A stretch of DNA of 36,722 nt, taken from NCBI GenBank assembly GCA_003353845.1, contig PIVT01000038.1, positions 1-36,722 of the forward strand, in the 5' to 3' direction. This DNA comes from Pseudomonadota bacterium (lineage in GTDB: Bacteria; Myxococcota_A; UBA9160; JADFDR01). Positions 26,942-36,544 of the stretch are shown here, one piece after another. The notes under the pieces were generated by a model. That model was not told where the DNA came from. It saw nothing but the letters and a program-made list of their open reading frames with translations, and made no database searches. Position numbers and translations under genes: made by a program. Each line of letters starts with the position of its first letter. Position 1 is the first letter of the stretch.

Positions 26942-29572
26942 GGCAATGGCTTCCAGCTGCACGCGCATGAGTTCTTGTCGTCCCTGATCGAAGCGTCGCC
27001 ATTGGTTGAAGATGGAAACCATGCGAGCTGCCACTTGTGGATTCATGGCATCCAAGGCAATCACCATTCCCGACAAGAAATCGTAACCCCCTCCGTTCTT
27101 ATCATGGAAGCGGACTTGATTGCCCGCGCAAAACGTTCCCAACAGGGAACGCACGCGGTTGGGATTCTTCAAGCTGAAATCGGGGTGCTCGGACAGCTTT
27201 AACACCTTATCCAAGGCACTCGGCCCCTTGCACAAGGCTTGTGTACTGAACCATTTGTCCAATACGAGCGGGTCTTGCTGCCAACGTTGATAGAAAGCCT
27301 CCAGCGCTTCTTCACACTCAGGACCTTCTAAATTGACCAGGCAGGCCAAGGCCGCTTGGCTGTCCGTCATATTATCGGAGTGCTGAAACTGGTGAACAGC
27401 AACTTCCCTGGCCGCCTTGTCAGCAGGCATAATCAAGTAGCCCAGAATGGTATTTTGAAGGCGCCTTGCGGAAACCGACGCAGCATCATTACGGTAGGCC
27501 CCGCGCTGTCGACAACTGTCGTAGATTTCCCGCAGTCTCTGGCCGTGACGATGGGCCAACCCCTTCTTTAGAAACTCCCGTGCGGTAAACAGTTCGTCCA
27601 CGTCGATGACGTCGCGCTCTTGTGCCAATTGACGTTCGGGGGGAAGCGTTAACGCGAGGGATTTTAGTGATCCGTCGAGAGTTTCGTCTTTTAGTATCTT
27701 GCCAAAGGCATCGGCGAACAATTCATCCAGCGAGAGTTTTCGATCGGCCGCTACATCATCCGCCAGGCCCAAGATCACTTGTTGCGCCAAGGTCTGCCCT
27801 GCATCCCAGCGGTTAAAGGCATCGGCGTCATTGGCCATGGCAAAGGCCAGTTCTTCCTTGCTGCGTTTCATCACGACTTTTACGGGTGCCGAGAAGTTGC
27901 GGAGTACCGAAGGGACAGGGTCGATGCCCTCGGGCAGCTGCACATCAGCAAAACGGAAGCGCTGCTCGCTCTCACGCAACTCCAACACGTGGGTCGCCCT
28001 CACCTGATCGGCGGGCTCACCCTCCAAACGAATGGGGAGATCCTTCCCATTGGAACCCAACAGGCCAAAACCGACGGGCATGTGCAGGGGGTCGCGCGGC
28101 GTACCCGCGGCGTTGCCTGAGTAGCTTTGTTTCAAGCTCAGCTCAAAAGTCTTCTGACTTGCGTCATAGGACGTCTCAACATCAAGGACAGGGGTTCCAG
28201 CCTGCAGGTACCAGCGTTCAAACTGATCCAGATTCACCTGATTGGCGTCGGCCATGGCCGCCCTGAAATCGTCGCAGGTCACCGCATGGCCATCGTGGCG
28301 CTCAAAGTATAAATCCATGCCCTTGCGAAAGCCGTCTTCGCCCAGAAGGGTGTGGTACATGCGGATGACTTCGGCGCCCTTGTTGTACACCGTGGCCGTG
28401 TAGAAGTTGTCCATGGAAATATAGGACTCAGGGCGAATTGGATGAGCCATGGGGCCGTCATCCTCGGGAAACTGAGCCAGGCGCAAGATGCGGACATCAT
28501 CAATGCGCTTTACCGCTTTGGAAGTCATGTCCGCCGTAAATTGCTCGTCGCGAAAAACAGTGAGTCCTTCCTTTAACGTGAGCTGAAACCAATCTCGACA
28601 GGTCACTCGATTGCCTGTCCAGTTGTGAAAGTACTCGTGGGCAATGACCGCCTCGATGCCCTCGTAATCGTCGTCGGTCGCGGTTTCCGGCAAAGCCAGG
28701 ACATACTTTGAGTTGAAAACATTCAGACCCTTGTTTTCCATGGCGCCCATATTGAAATCATTGACCGCAACGATCATGTAAATATCCAAGTCATATTCTC
28801 GCCCGAACTTCTCCTCATCCCATTTCATGGATTTTTTCAAGGATTCCAGGGCATGCTCGCAGCGGTCAATGTTTTGGGACTCCACCCAGATTTCCAATTG
28901 AACCGTCCTGCCGCTCATGGTGGTAAATTCTCCGCAGTGGGAAACCAATTGCCCGGCGACCAGAGCAAAGAGATAACAAGGCTTGGGGATGGGATCTTCC
29001 CAGACCACCCGGTGCCGACCGTCCTTGAGTTCGTAGGTCTCTACCCGATTGCCGTTGGAAAGCAGTACCGGATAGCGCTCTGGATCTGCATCGATGATGG
29101 TGCGATACAAGGACATGACATCGGGGCGATCCAGGAAGTAGGTGATTCGGCGAAAGCCCATGGCTTCGCACTGCGTGCAAAAGTTCCCACTGGTTTTGTA
29201 CAGGCCCGACAGCGCCAGGTTTTCTTGTGGTTTGATTTGGACTTCAATTTCGAGGGTGAATCTCTCGGGCACCTTGGGGATGGTAAGCTCGCCCCCTTCG
29301 ACGCCATAATCCTTATCGGTCAGCTGTCGCCCATCCAGTTTCACCCAGTGTAAGCTCAGATCCTCTCCCACCATCACCAGCGCGGGGATTTCCCCAGCCA
29401 GTGACTTGCTGCGCCGCATGCTGAGGCAAGAGCGCACCAGGGTCTCTTCTTCCCCCAGTTCAAAATGAAGTTCGACACTATCGATCTGAAAATCAGGTTG
29501 ACGGTACTCGTTGCGAAAAACGGTTTTGGCTTTCTCCGACACGATGTTGATCTCCAACCTGCTGGCTTCCAT
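26876..29572 (-). CDS. pepN: Aminopeptidase N (M1 family)
   Basis: This cytoplasmic zinc aminopeptidase of 898 residues removes N-terminal residues from peptides late in protein turnover. The exopeptidase motif GAMEN is at about 276-280. The zinc site HEYFH is at 312-316, with the third ligand Glu335 in LKEGLTVF, 23 residues after the first His as in E. coli PepN. The start region FRNEYRQPDFQIDSVELHF and the C-terminal helical superhelix also fit the E. coli type (870 residues). The ATG at 29572 is used. An in-frame TTG at 29584 is possible, and neither has a strong ribosome-binding site. Its last 66 bp are duplicated 1,341 bp downstream, beyond the SGNH hydrolase gene. Confidence 0.97.
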   Translation of the reverse strand: MEASRLEINIVSEKAKTVFRNEYRQPDFQIDSVELHFELGEEETLVRSCLSMRRSKSLAGEIPALVMVGEDLSLHWVKLDGRQLTDKDYGVEGGELTIPKVPERFTLEIEVQIKPQENLALSGLYKTSGNFCTQCEAMGFRRITYFLDRPDVMSLYRTIIDADPERYPVLLSNGNRVETYELKDGRHRVVWEDPIPKPCYLFALVAGQLVSHCGEFTTMSGRTVQLEIWVESQNIDRCEHALESLKKSMKWDEEKFGREYDLDIYMIVAVNDFNMGAMENKGLNVFNSKYVLALPETATDDDYEGIEAVIAHEYFHNWTGNRVTCRDWFQLTLKEGLTVFRDEQFTADMTSKAVKRIDDVRILRLAQFPEDDGPMAHPIRPESYISMDNFYTATVYNKGAEVIRMYHTLLGEDGFRKGMDLYFERHDGHAVTCDDFRAAMADANQVNLDQFERWYLQAGTPVLDVETSYDASQKTFELSLKQSYSGNAAGTPRDPLHMPVGFGLLGSNGKDLPIRLEGEPADQVRATHVLELRESEQRFRFADVQLPEGIDPVPSVLRNFSAPVKVVMKRSKEELAFAMANDADAFNRWDAGQTLAQQVILGLADDVAADRKLSLDELFADAFGKILKDETLDGSLKSLALTLPPERQLAQERDVIDVDELFTAREFLKKGLAHRHGQRLREIYDSCRQRGAYRNDAASVSARRLQNTILGYLIMPADKAAREVAVHQFQHSDNMTDSQAALACLVNLEGPECEEALEAFYQRWQQDPLVLDKWFSTQALCKGPSALDKVLKLSEHPDFSLKNPNRVRSLLGTFCAGNQVRFHDKNGGGYDFLSGMVIALDAMNPQVAARMVSIFNQWRRFDQGRQELMRVQLEAIASQADLSKDVAEIVTRALKGES

Positions 29573-29720
29573 AAAAGGGTTCAATGACGTTCCATTGACG
29601 GGCCCTGAAGCTCAGCAGCGCCCCCCGTCTTTAGAGTGCCCTTTTGCAGCTTAAAACGCACGAGTCCGTTGGTTCTGCGGCCAGATTTCAGGAGTCCGGT
29701 AAATCGAATCAGCAAGAATT

Positions 29721-29748
29721 TGCAGGCATGGCTGGCGCCGTTATTCTC
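29721..29748 (+). promoter_or_regulatory. Candidate promoter of the cyclophilin gene
   Basis: TTGCAG (29721-29726), a 16-base spacer and TATTCT (29743-29748) lie 60 bp before the ATG at 29808, in the region divergent from pepN. The match to a sigma-70 promoter is moderate. Confidence 0.35.
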
Positions 29749-29807
29749 CCCGTTCACACTTGCTCGTCGGCCAAGCCGTCCATACGGATGTAAAAGGAAG
29801 CTATCGC

Positions 29808-30512
29808 ATGAAGTTCTGGCATAAAACCACCCTTTCCCTCACACTGCTCATCTGCATGATCGGTTTGAGCCTGGGATGTAAATCCACCCCCGACGCCATT
29901 CGCGTCATGCCCGTCGACTCGCGTTACAGAGGCATGGACGCCTTGGAAGCCATGGACGCATTCATTGCCGATGCAAAGATCGACAAGCGTGACCCCGACT
30001 GGAAGAGAAAATTACCTCGCCCACCGCGTGTACAGTTCGACCCCGAAAAGAAATACTACTGGTTCCTCCGAACCAACCTGGGTGATATCAAAGTGGAGTT
30101 GCTGACCGCCGAAGCTCCCATGCACGCTTCCAATACCATTTATTTGAGCCGACTGGGTTTTTACGACGGACTTATCTTTCATCGCATCATCCCGAAGTTC
30201 ATGGCCCAAGGCGGTGATCCCGCGGGCGATGGCTCGGGTGGACCCGGCTATCGGATTGCCGGGGAGTTTGAAGGCGATCACAAACACAAAGAGCAAGGCG
30301 TTGTCAGTGCGGCCAATCGTGGCCCTCGCACCGACGGCAGCCAATTTTTCATCACCTTCGCAAAGGCCGATCACTTAGATGGTAAGCACACCGTTTATGG
30401 TCTGGTCACCGAAGGCATCGGAACGGTACGGGACATGGAACTGCGCGGCTCCGAATCAGGCAAGCCACAGGCTACCGTTCGAATCAACCGCAGCCTTATT
30501 CGCGTCGACTAA
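29808..30512 (+). CDS. Cyclophilin-type peptidyl-prolyl isomerase, probable lipoprotein
   Basis: This 234-residue protein has a signal peptide (KFWHKTTLSLTLLICMIGLSLG) ending at Cys24 in a lipobox-like SLGC, so it is probably a lipoprotein facing the periplasm. The box is not perfect, having Ser at -3. The cyclophilin domain covers about 85-230: LGDIKVELLTAEAP, the catalytic FHRIIPKFMAQGGDP with its Arg, GSQFFITFAKADHLDGKHTVYG, and a final strand ATVRINRSLI. It should speed proline cis-trans isomerisation in exported proteins. The ATG at 29808 follows AAGGAAG; upstream in-frame codons do not fit the signal peptide. It is followed by an NTF2-like gene 49 bp downstream on the same strand. Confidence 0.94.
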   Translation: MKFWHKTTLSLTLLICMIGLSLGCKSTPDAIRVMPVDSRYRGMDALEAMDAFIADAKIDKRDPDWKRKLPRPPRVQFDPEKKYYWFLRTNLGDIKVELLTAEAPMHASNTIYLSRLGFYDGLIFHRIIPKFMAQGGDPAGDGSGGPGYRIAGEFEGDHKHKEQGVVSAANRGPRTDGSQFFITFAKADHLDGKHTVYGLVTEGIGTVRDMELRGSESGKPQATVRINRSLIRVD

Positions 30513-30561
30513 GTCGAAAGTCTCTGGAAAACAACCAGCATCAAACAAAGGTGAGAATGTT

Positions 30562-31032
30562 ATGAGCCAACCCAGAAACGCGGAAGAACTCGCGCATCGC
30601 ATCGCCATCCAAGACTTGCTCACCAGCTATTGCACAGCCATCGACAGCATGAACTTCGACAAACTCGACGAAGTCTTCACCCCGGACGCCTACATCGACT
30701 ACACCTCGGCCGGCGGTGTGAAAGGCAGCTTCCCCGAAATCAAAGCCTGGCTACAAAAAGCCTTGAGTCTCTTCCCCACGACCCAGCATCTCGTTGCGAA
30801 TTTTGAAATCACCATCCATGGGGAACAGGCCACATCGCGCTGCATGTTCTACAACCCCATGACCCTGCCCGTCTCTGCCGAAGAGAACGCCGATCTGCGA
30901 TTGTTGTATTTCGGCGGCTACTACAATGACGAACTCATTCTGACTTCCGAAGGCTGGCGCATCAAGCAACGCATTGAAGATACGGCTTGGACGGATGCCA
31001 CTTTTCCGGAAGGCCTCTCTGCACCTGAATAG
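30562..31032 (+). CDS. NTF2-like (SnoaL-type) family protein
   Basis: This 156-residue protein has an alpha+beta cone fold of the nuclear transport factor 2 superfamily. Its N-terminal helix pair reads RIAIQDLLTSYCTAIDSMNFDKLDEVFTPDAYIDYTSAGGVKG, given here as the diagnostic stretch in short motifs (AIQDLLTSYC, DEVFTPDAYIDY). It then has the strands TTQHLVANFEITIHGEQATSRCMFYNP and a final GWRIKQRIEDTAW. Members include SnoaL-like cyclases, dehydratases and many uncharacterised proteins. The pattern of polar residues in the pocket does not let me name a reaction. AAGGTGAG stands 6 bases before the ATG at 30562, which rules out the longer in-frame opening from 30379 that runs into the cyclophilin gene. 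It may be co-transcribed with the cyclophilin. Confidence 0.87.
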   Translation: MSQPRNAEELAHRIAIQDLLTSYCTAIDSMNFDKLDEVFTPDAYIDYTSAGGVKGSFPEIKAWLQKALSLFPTTQHLVANFEITIHGEQATSRCMFYNPMTLPVSAEENADLRLLYFGGYYNDELILTSEGWRIKQRIEDTAWTDATFPEGLSAPE

Positions 31033-31274
31033 AGTACGCTGCTCTAGGGAAAAGACGTTGGTCTCATCGTAGAATTCGACAGTCACAATGAGAAATGTCT
31101 GTGTCCCCTCCAGAACACAAACACTTACCCCGCCCCATATTTCATTGGTAAGTACCGCGACAAACAGACGCGTGTCAGAAAAACTTTCACTCTTTGGTTT
31201 TCTTGTCCCTCTAGGTACGGCTGCACATGAGTTGCGAGTTGCCGACACATAAGCCTCGAAAAACCATCACGGGA

Positions 31275-31775
31275 TTAGTGCGTAACGATGTTCTCGCCTG
31301 TGGCGCCGTCTTTGATGGCTTGAGCGTAGAGTGCATCGAAATTGACGGGGGTGAGCAGGAACTGCGGGAAACCACCGCGTTCCACTGCGCTGGATAGGGT
31401 CTCTCTCAGATAGGGAAACAGAACCGTGGGGCAGTAGCTGCCCAACAAGGGACCCATTTGCTCCTTGCCTGCGCCTTCGATCCGGAACAACCCCACCTGC
31501 TCGGCTTCGACGATGTAGGCCGTCTTGGATTGGTTTTTCACACTGGCCGTACAGACCAAGCCGACTTCGTAGAACCCTTCGTCGTTCTGTGTGGCTTTCG
31601 TATTGAGGGAGATTTTAACCTCGGGCTCCCACTTCAGTTGGAAGATTTCTGGTGAACTGGGCGATTCAAAGGAAAGGTCCTTCACGAAGATGCGCAATAA
31701 ATCAAGTTGGATTCCCTGGCCGGCAGCGGCTTGGTTTTCATTGGGGGCTTTGGATTCTTCCTTGCTCACATTCAT
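31275..31775 (-). CDS. secB: Protein-export chaperone SecB
   Basis: This 166-residue cytoplasmic tetrameric chaperone keeps preproteins unfolded and hands them to SecA. The family landmarks are present: IFVKDLSFESPSSPEIF near residue 30, WEPEVKISLNTKA, EVGLVCTASVKN, VEAEQVGLF, and the C-terminal PTVLFPYLRETLSSAVERGGFPQFLLTPVNFDALYAQ, cited as separate short motifs. A Gln/Glu/Asn-rich leader precedes the fold. SecB is characteristic of proteobacteria. The gene stands alone, divergent from clpB. The 242 bp downstream, between the NTF2-like gene and secB, contain nothing I recognise. Confidence 0.97.
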   Translation of the reverse strand: MNVSKEESKAPNENQAAAGQGIQLDLLRIFVKDLSFESPSSPEIFQLKWEPEVKISLNTKATQNDEGFYEVGLVCTASVKNQSKTAYIVEAEQVGLFRIEGAGKEQMGPLLGSYCPTVLFPYLRETLSSAVERGGFPQFLLTPVNFDALYAQAIKDGATGENIVTH

Positions 31776-31930
31776 TCCCTTTCATTTTCGGCCAGCCAAT
31801 CTTTGGCGAACCCGGATTTGAGCTTGGATCCTAGGCAGCTCTCAGCAACATGCAAGAGTGAAGTTCTCGTCGTCTAACAACGCCTTAGAAGCCCGTGACG
31901 GCTCGTAGCAAAAAATTTTACGGACCTTCC

Positions 31931-31958
31931 TTGCCTTCTCCAAAGTGGTGTTTAGATA
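31931..31958 (+). promoter_or_regulatory. Candidate clpB promoter, close to the start codon
   Basis: TTGCCT (31931-31936), a 16-base spacer and TAGATA (31953-31958) are followed only 6 bases later by the ATG at 31965. Transcription from it would begin at or next to the ATG, giving a leaderless message. No Shine-Dalgarno sequence is present before this ATG. No heat-shock sigma-32 promoter or CIRCE element was recognised. Confidence 0.35.
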
Positions 31959-31964
31959 TCTGCC

Positions 31965-34553
31965 ATGAGATACGACAAATTTACCATCAAAAGCCAGGAG
32001 GCCCTGGGAGAGGCGCAGAACATCGCCGGTTCCAGAGGCCATACTCAAATTGAACCCACGCATCTCTTGTTTGCTCTGCTCGGGCAACCCGAGGGCAGCA
32101 CGATCCCCATTTTGCAGAAATTAGGGGTGTCTGTGGATGCCTTGCAGAATCAGCTTGAAGAGCGTTTGGAATCGCTGCCCAAGGTGTCGGGCGGGGCCCA
32201 GGCGCACTTAAACCCGGCTCTCAACGCAACGCTCGAAGCTTCCTTTAACGAAGCCGAGCAAATGAAAGATGAGTACGTATCCACAGAGCACTTACTTCTT
32301 TCCATTCTTGAGCAGAAGAAAGATCCCGCGGCCGAACTCCTGGCGGCCGCAGGCGTAACGCGCGAAGCACTTCTCAAGGCCCTGGCCTCGGTACGCGGTG
32401 GGGCACAGATTACGGATCAAGACCCGGAATCGAAATATCAAGCCTTGGAAAAATTTGGTCGCGACCTCACCGATGTCGCCCGCAAAGGGAAAATGGATCC
32501 TGTGGTGGGCCGAGACGAGGAGATTCGCCGCGTGATCCAAGTGCTGTCGCGTCGCACCAAGAATAATCCGGTGCTCATTGGTGAGCCCGGCGTGGGAAAG
32601 ACGGCCATCGCCGAAGGCTTGGCCCAGCGCATTGTCTCGGGGGATGTCCCGGAATCCCTCAAGGAACGTCGATTGATCAGCCTCGACATCGGTGCCTTGA
32701 TCGCCGGTGCAAAATACCGTGGCGAATTTGAAGATCGCTTGAAATCCGTGCTGCGCGAAGTTTCCGAAGCCAGCGGGCAAGTCATTCTCTTCATCGACGA
32801 ACTGCATACCATTGTCGGTGCTGGCGCGGCCGAAGGTGCCGCCGACGCCGCCAATATGCTCAAGCCCGCCCTGGCCCGCGGCGAGTTGCGCTGCATTGGC
32901 GCCACCACCTTGGATGAATATCGCAAGCACGTTGAAAAAGATGCGGCCTTGGAGCGCCGTTTCCAGCCTGTCTTCGTGGGTGAGCCCAATGTGGAAGACA
33001 CCATCTCGATTCTGCGCGGTTTGAAGGAACGCTACGAGGTTCACCATGGCGTACGCATTCACGACGCCGCACTGGTGGCCGCCTCTACCCTTTCCGATCG
33101 CTATATCTCCGACCGCTTCTTGCCCGATAAGGCCATCGATCTGATGGATGAAGCGGCTAGCCGCGTGCGCGTTCAAATTGATTCCATGCCCGAAGAGTTG
33201 GATCAGCTGGAGCGAAGACGAATTCAGCTCGAGGTGGAACGGCAAGCGCTAGAGAAGGAACCCGACGCTGAAAGCAAGCAGCGCTTGGGCGCGGTAAAGA
33301 AAGAGATTGCCGATCTTCAGGAACAAGGCGGTTCCATGAAGGCGCGCTGGGAAAATGAGCGGGCGGCCATCGCTCGCATTCAAGAGCTCAAAGAGGAACG
33401 AGAAACGCTGGTCGCCGAACTTGAGCGCGCCAAACGCGCCCAGGACTGGGAGCGAGCCTCGCAAATTGAATACGGCCGCTTGGTGCAACTGGAAGAAGAC
33501 ATGGAGGCCGATGACCAGAAGCTCAAGGCACTCCAAAGCGAAGGCTCCTTGCTCACCGAGGAAGTCACCGCGGAAGAGATCGCTGAGATCGTTTCCAAGT
33601 GGACAGGCATCCCGGTCAATAAGATGCTGGAAAGTGAGCAGGACAAGCTGATCCACATGGAAGATGAACTTCGCAAGCGAGTGATCGGCCAGGACGAAGC
33701 CCTGACGCTGGTCTCCAATGCCGTTCGACGCGCCCGCGCGGGGTTGCAGGACATCAACCGCCCCATCGGTTCCTTCATCTTCCTGGGGCCCACAGGGGTC
33801 GGAAAAACCGAAACGGCGCGTTCCCTGGCGGACTTCTTGTTCGATGACGAGCACGCCATGATCCGTGTCGACATGAGTGAGTACATGGAGAAGCACGCCG
33901 TGTCTCGACTCATCGGTGCACCTCCGGGTTATGTCGGTTACGAAGAAGGCGGTGCGCTCACGGAAGCCGTCCGCCGTCGACCTTATAGCGTGGTGCTCTT
34001 CGATGAAATCGAAAAAGCCCACCCCGATGTCTTTAATGTGCTCTTGCAGATCCTGGACGATGGTCGGCTCACGGACGGCCAGGGAAGAACCGTTGATTTC
34101 CGCAATACGGTTCTCATCCTCACCTCCAATATCGGCAGCCAACACATCATCGATTTGTCTGAAAGCGAGTATTCTGTGATGGAGACGCGGGTCATGGATG
34201 CCCTGCGCGCGCACTTCAAGCCGGAGTTCTTGAACCGCGTCGACGATGTATTGATCTTCCACCAACTGGCCAGGGAACACATCGACTACATCGTGGACAT
34301 TCAACTGGATCGCGTGCATGCCTTGCTGGCTGCCCGACGGCTCAGCTTGGACTTGGACGAGAAGGCCCGAACCTTGTTGGCCGATCGCGGCTATGACCCG
34401 CAGTACGGGGCCCGCCCTCTCAAGCGAGTGATCCAACGCATGGTTCAAGATCCGCTGGCCCTGCGCATCCTTGAGGGCGAATTCCCGGAAGGCGCTAAAA
34501 TTGTGGGCAGTGTCGACGCTGCCGGGGAGAAACTTGTCTTCCAAAAAAATTAG
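31965..34553 (+). CDS. clpB: Disaggregase chaperone ClpB
   Basis: This 862-residue AAA+ chaperone resolubilises aggregates together with DnaK. The N-terminal Clp repeat domain (about 1-150) begins [20 protein letters not shown]. The first ATPase domain has Walker A GEPGVGKT at 206-213 and Walker [16 protein letters not shown]. The coiled-coil middle domain spans about 410-525 and marks this as ClpB rather than ClpA or ClpC. The second ATPase domain has GPTGVGKT at 608-615 and [17 protein letters not shown], followed by the small D2 region [10 protein letters not shown]. The start codon fits the family's N-terminus, although no ribosome-binding site is visible. The gap gene follows 80 bp later on the same strand. 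Confidence 0.98.
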   Translation: MRYDKFTIKSQEALGEAQNIAGSRGHTQIEPTHLLFALLGQPEGSTIPILQKLGVSVDALQNQLEERLESLPKVSGGAQAHLNPALNATLEASFNEAEQMKDEYVSTEHLLLSILEQKKDPAAELLAAAGVTREALLKALASVRGGAQITDQDPESKYQALEKFGRDLTDVARKGKMDPVVGRDEEIRRVIQVLSRRTKNNPVLIGEPGVGKTAIAEGLAQRIVSGDVPESLKERRLISLDIGALIAGAKYRGEFEDRLKSVLREVSEASGQVILFIDELHTIVGAGAAEGAADAANMLKPALARGELRCIGATTLDEYRKHVEKDAALERRFQPVFVGEPNVEDTISILRGLKERYEVHHGVRIHDAALVAASTLSDRYISDRFLPDKAIDLMDEAASRVRVQIDSMPEELDQLERRRIQLEVERQALEKEPDAESKQRLGAVKKEIADLQEQGGSMKARWENERAAIARIQELKEERETLVAELERAKRAQDWERASQIEYGRLVQLEEDMEADDQKLKALQSEGSLLTEEVTAEEIAEIVSKWTGIPVNKMLESEQDKLIHMEDELRKRVIGQDEALTLVSNAVRRARAGLQDINRPIGSFIFLGPTGVGKTETARSLADFLFDDEHAMIRVDMSEYMEKHAVSRLIGAPPGYVGYEEGGALTEAVRRRPYSVVLFDEIEKAHPDVFNVLLQILDDGRLTDGQGRTVDFRNTVLILTSNIGSQHIIDLSESEYSVMETRVMDALRAHFKPEFLNRVDDVLIFHQLAREHIDYIVDIQLDRVHALLAARRLSLDLDEKARTLLADRGYDPQYGARPLKRVIQRMVQDPLALRILEGEFPEGAKIVGSVDAAGEKLVFQKN

Positions 34554-34601
34554 AATTTTTGAGGAAAGATTTGCCAAGCACGAGACAGAGAGTTTAGGCT
34601 A

Positions 34602-34621
34602 CCCACTCAACCACAAGTGGG
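34602..34621 (+). promoter_or_regulatory. Small hairpin before the gap start codon
   Basis: CCCACT (34602-34607) and AGTGGG (34616-34621) form a 6-bp stem with an 8-base loop. The right arm runs into GTGGGAA, the only ribosome-binding-like sequence before the gap ATG at 34634. The hairpin could therefore cover it. The functional meaning is untested. Confidence 0.25.
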
Positions 34622-34633
34622 AATCAAAATAAA

Positions 34634-35650
34634 ATGGGTGTTCCAAGAATTGCAATCAACGGTTTTGGGCGTATCGGGCGCATCGTCACGCGTATCGCAA
34701 AACTGGCAGGCTCGTTTAACGTTGTCGCCATTAACGACCTCGCCTCTCCAGAATCCCTGCGTTACGCCTTCAAGTACGACAGCATTCACGGAACCTACCC
34801 GGGAAACGTAGAACTCAGAGACCACGTCATGCACATCGATGATGACGATTTCCTCATGTACTCTGAGCGCAAGCCGGAAAAACTACCTTGGAAAGAACTG
34901 GACGTTGATTACGTCGTGGAGAGTACCGGGCAGTTTCGTCGTGTCTCGGACTTGCAGCAACATTTGGATGCCGGAGCCAAACGGGTCATCGTCACCGTGC
35001 CCACCAAAGACTATCTCGAAAGCACCGTGGTCATTGGCGTGAACGATCATGTTCTCACCAAAGATGCGCGCATTGTAAGCAACGCCAGCTGCACCACCAA
35101 TTGCGCAGCACCCATTGTCAAAGTTCTTCACGAAGCCTTTGGCGTGGAGCGGGGCCTACTCAACACCATCCACGCCTACACCTCGGACCAACGGTTAATT
35201 GACGCATCTCACAAGGATTTACGCCGATCGCGCAACGCCGCCACCAATATCATTCCCACCTCCACCGGGGCAGCCCAGGCCATTGGGAAAGTGATTCCCG
35301 AGCTTGAAGGCAAGATGGACGGCCTGGCCATGCGCGTTCCAGTACCCGACGGAAGCGTTATTGATCTTTCCTTGATCCTGAATGAAGAAGTCTCGGTAAA
35401 TAAGGTAAATGCAGTGATCAAGAAGGCCGCCGATGGGGAACTTAAAGGAATCCTTGAGTATTCCACGGAGCAAATCGTCTCCAGCGATATTGTGCAAAAT
35501 ACTCATTCCAGCATCTACGACTCTTTATTGACTCAGGTGGTGGGCGGCAACTTTGTGAAAATCATCAGCTGGTATGACAATGAATGGGGCTACAGCTCGC
35601 GTATCAATGACCTCATTCGGATCCTCGCCAAAATGGACGGTATTTCCTGA
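34634..35650 (+). CDS. gap: Glyceraldehyde-3-phosphate dehydrogenase, type I
   Basis: This glycolytic enzyme (338 residues) converts glyceraldehyde 3-phosphate, phosphate and NAD+ to 1,3-bisphosphoglycerate. The Rossmann start PRIAINGFGRIGRIVTRIA, the Asp in VAINDLASPES that favours NAD+, the catalytic Cys153 in SNASCTTNCAAP, and the later HAYTSDQRLIDASHKDLRRSR and WYDNEWGYSSRI motifs are all present. The sequence resembles the Gap forms with the RRSRNAATNIIPTSTGAA block. Spacing from clpB (80 bp) leaves room for its own promoter, but I cannot point to one. It is convergent with mazG across 45 bp. Confidence 0.98.
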   Translation: MGVPRIAINGFGRIGRIVTRIAKLAGSFNVVAINDLASPESLRYAFKYDSIHGTYPGNVELRDHVMHIDDDDFLMYSERKPEKLPWKELDVDYVVESTGQFRRVSDLQQHLDAGAKRVIVTVPTKDYLESTVVIGVNDHVLTKDARIVSNASCTTNCAAPIVKVLHEAFGVERGLLNTIHAYTSDQRLIDASHKDLRRSRNAATNIIPTSTGAAQAIGKVIPELEGKMDGLAMRVPVPDGSVIDLSLILNEEVSVNKVNAVIKKAADGELKGILEYSTEQIVSSDIVQNTHSSIYDSLLTQVVGGNFVKIISWYDNEWGYSSRINDLIRILAKMDGIS

Positions 35651-35695
35651 AATTGGTGAACTCCGATCGGCTTCGCGTTACAACGGATCTCATGT

Positions 35696-36544
35696 TCAAG
35701 TTTTAGGGCTTCGGCTAGCCAGGCTCTCTGCCGCCTTGGCTTGGTCCCAAAGCTCATCCATTCGAGCCAGTCCGGCTGCCTCGGGCGTCGTCCCCTGCTC
35801 GCGCAGCGCGGCTTCGATGGTCTTGAAGCGCCTCTCAAATTTGGCGTTGGTACGGCGAACCGCGGCCTCTGGATCGATCTTGAGGTGACGGGCCAGGTTC
35901 CCCAAGCAAAAGAAGAGGTCCCCCAACTCATCTTCCAAGCGATCCTTGTCCCTGCCCTGGGCCAGGACTTCTTCAAGCTCAGCGAGCTCTTCTTTTATTT
36001 TCGCAATAACAGGTTCTAGATCAGGCCAGTCAAAGCCCACGCGGGCCGCTCGTTTTTGAAGCTTTACAGCACGCGTGAGGCCCGGCAAAGCGAGGCTGAT
36101 ATCGTCCAGGACACTTTCGGAACGTTTCTCATTCTCGGCTCGCTCCTGCCGCTCTTGTTGCTTTAATGCCTCCCAGGACTCGCGCTGGGCACTGGCATCC
36201 ACAATCTCTTCGTCGCCGAACACATGGGGGTGCCTGCGGGTCATCTTCTGACAAATGGAACCCACCACGGCCGAGAAATCAAAGGCCCCCTGCTCCTCAG
36301 CCATTCGGGCATGGAAAACCACCTGCAATAGTAGGTCGCCCAGCTCATCGCGAAGCCCTGGAAGATCCTCGCGTTCAATGGCATCCAACACCTCATAGGC
36401 TTCCTCAATGGTGTAGGGAGCAATGGAATGGAAATTCTGCTCTCGGTCCCAAGGGCACCCGCTCTGTGGATCACGCAAGCGCGCCATGATTTGGAGCAAC
36501 TCTTCCATTTGTGTGGTGTCTTTCCCGCTGTCCGTCTCAGTCAT
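35696..36544 (-). CDS. mazG: Nucleoside triphosphate pyrophosphohydrolase MazG
   Basis: This 282-residue house-cleaning enzyme hydrolyses nucleoside triphosphates to monophosphates and pyrophosphate. In E. coli it also lowers ppGpp. Two tandem MazG domains are visible. The first contains LRDPQSGCPWDREQ, the metal-binding EEAYE (Glu47, Glu48, Glu51) and DELGD at 66-70. The second repeats EELAELEE and DELGDLFFCLGNLARHL. The length is close to E. coli MazG (263). The ATG at 36544 is the first good start. Upstream, the last 178 bp of the window hold no recognisable gene, only a weak hairpin at 36682-36714. It is not associated with mazEF here. Confidence 0.97.
   Translation of the reverse strand: MTETDSGKDTTQMEELLQIMARLRDPQSGCPWDREQNFHSIAPYTIEEAYEVLDAIEREDLPGLRDELGDLLLQVVFHARMAEEQGAFDFSAVVGSICQKMTRRHPHVFGDEEIVDASAQRESWEALKQQERQERAENEKRSESVLDDISLALPGLTRAVKLQKRAARVGFDWPDLEPVIAKIKEELAELEEVLAQGRDKDRLEDELGDLFFCLGNLARHLKIDPEAAVRRTNAKFERRFKTIEAALREQGTTPEAAGLARMDELWDQAKAAESLASRSPKT

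Noticed and set aside
30379-30561. Longer start for the NTF2-like gene running into the cyclophilin gene
   Set aside because: A good ribosome-binding site precedes the ATG at 30562, and the extra residues overlap the cyclophilin C-terminus in another frame.
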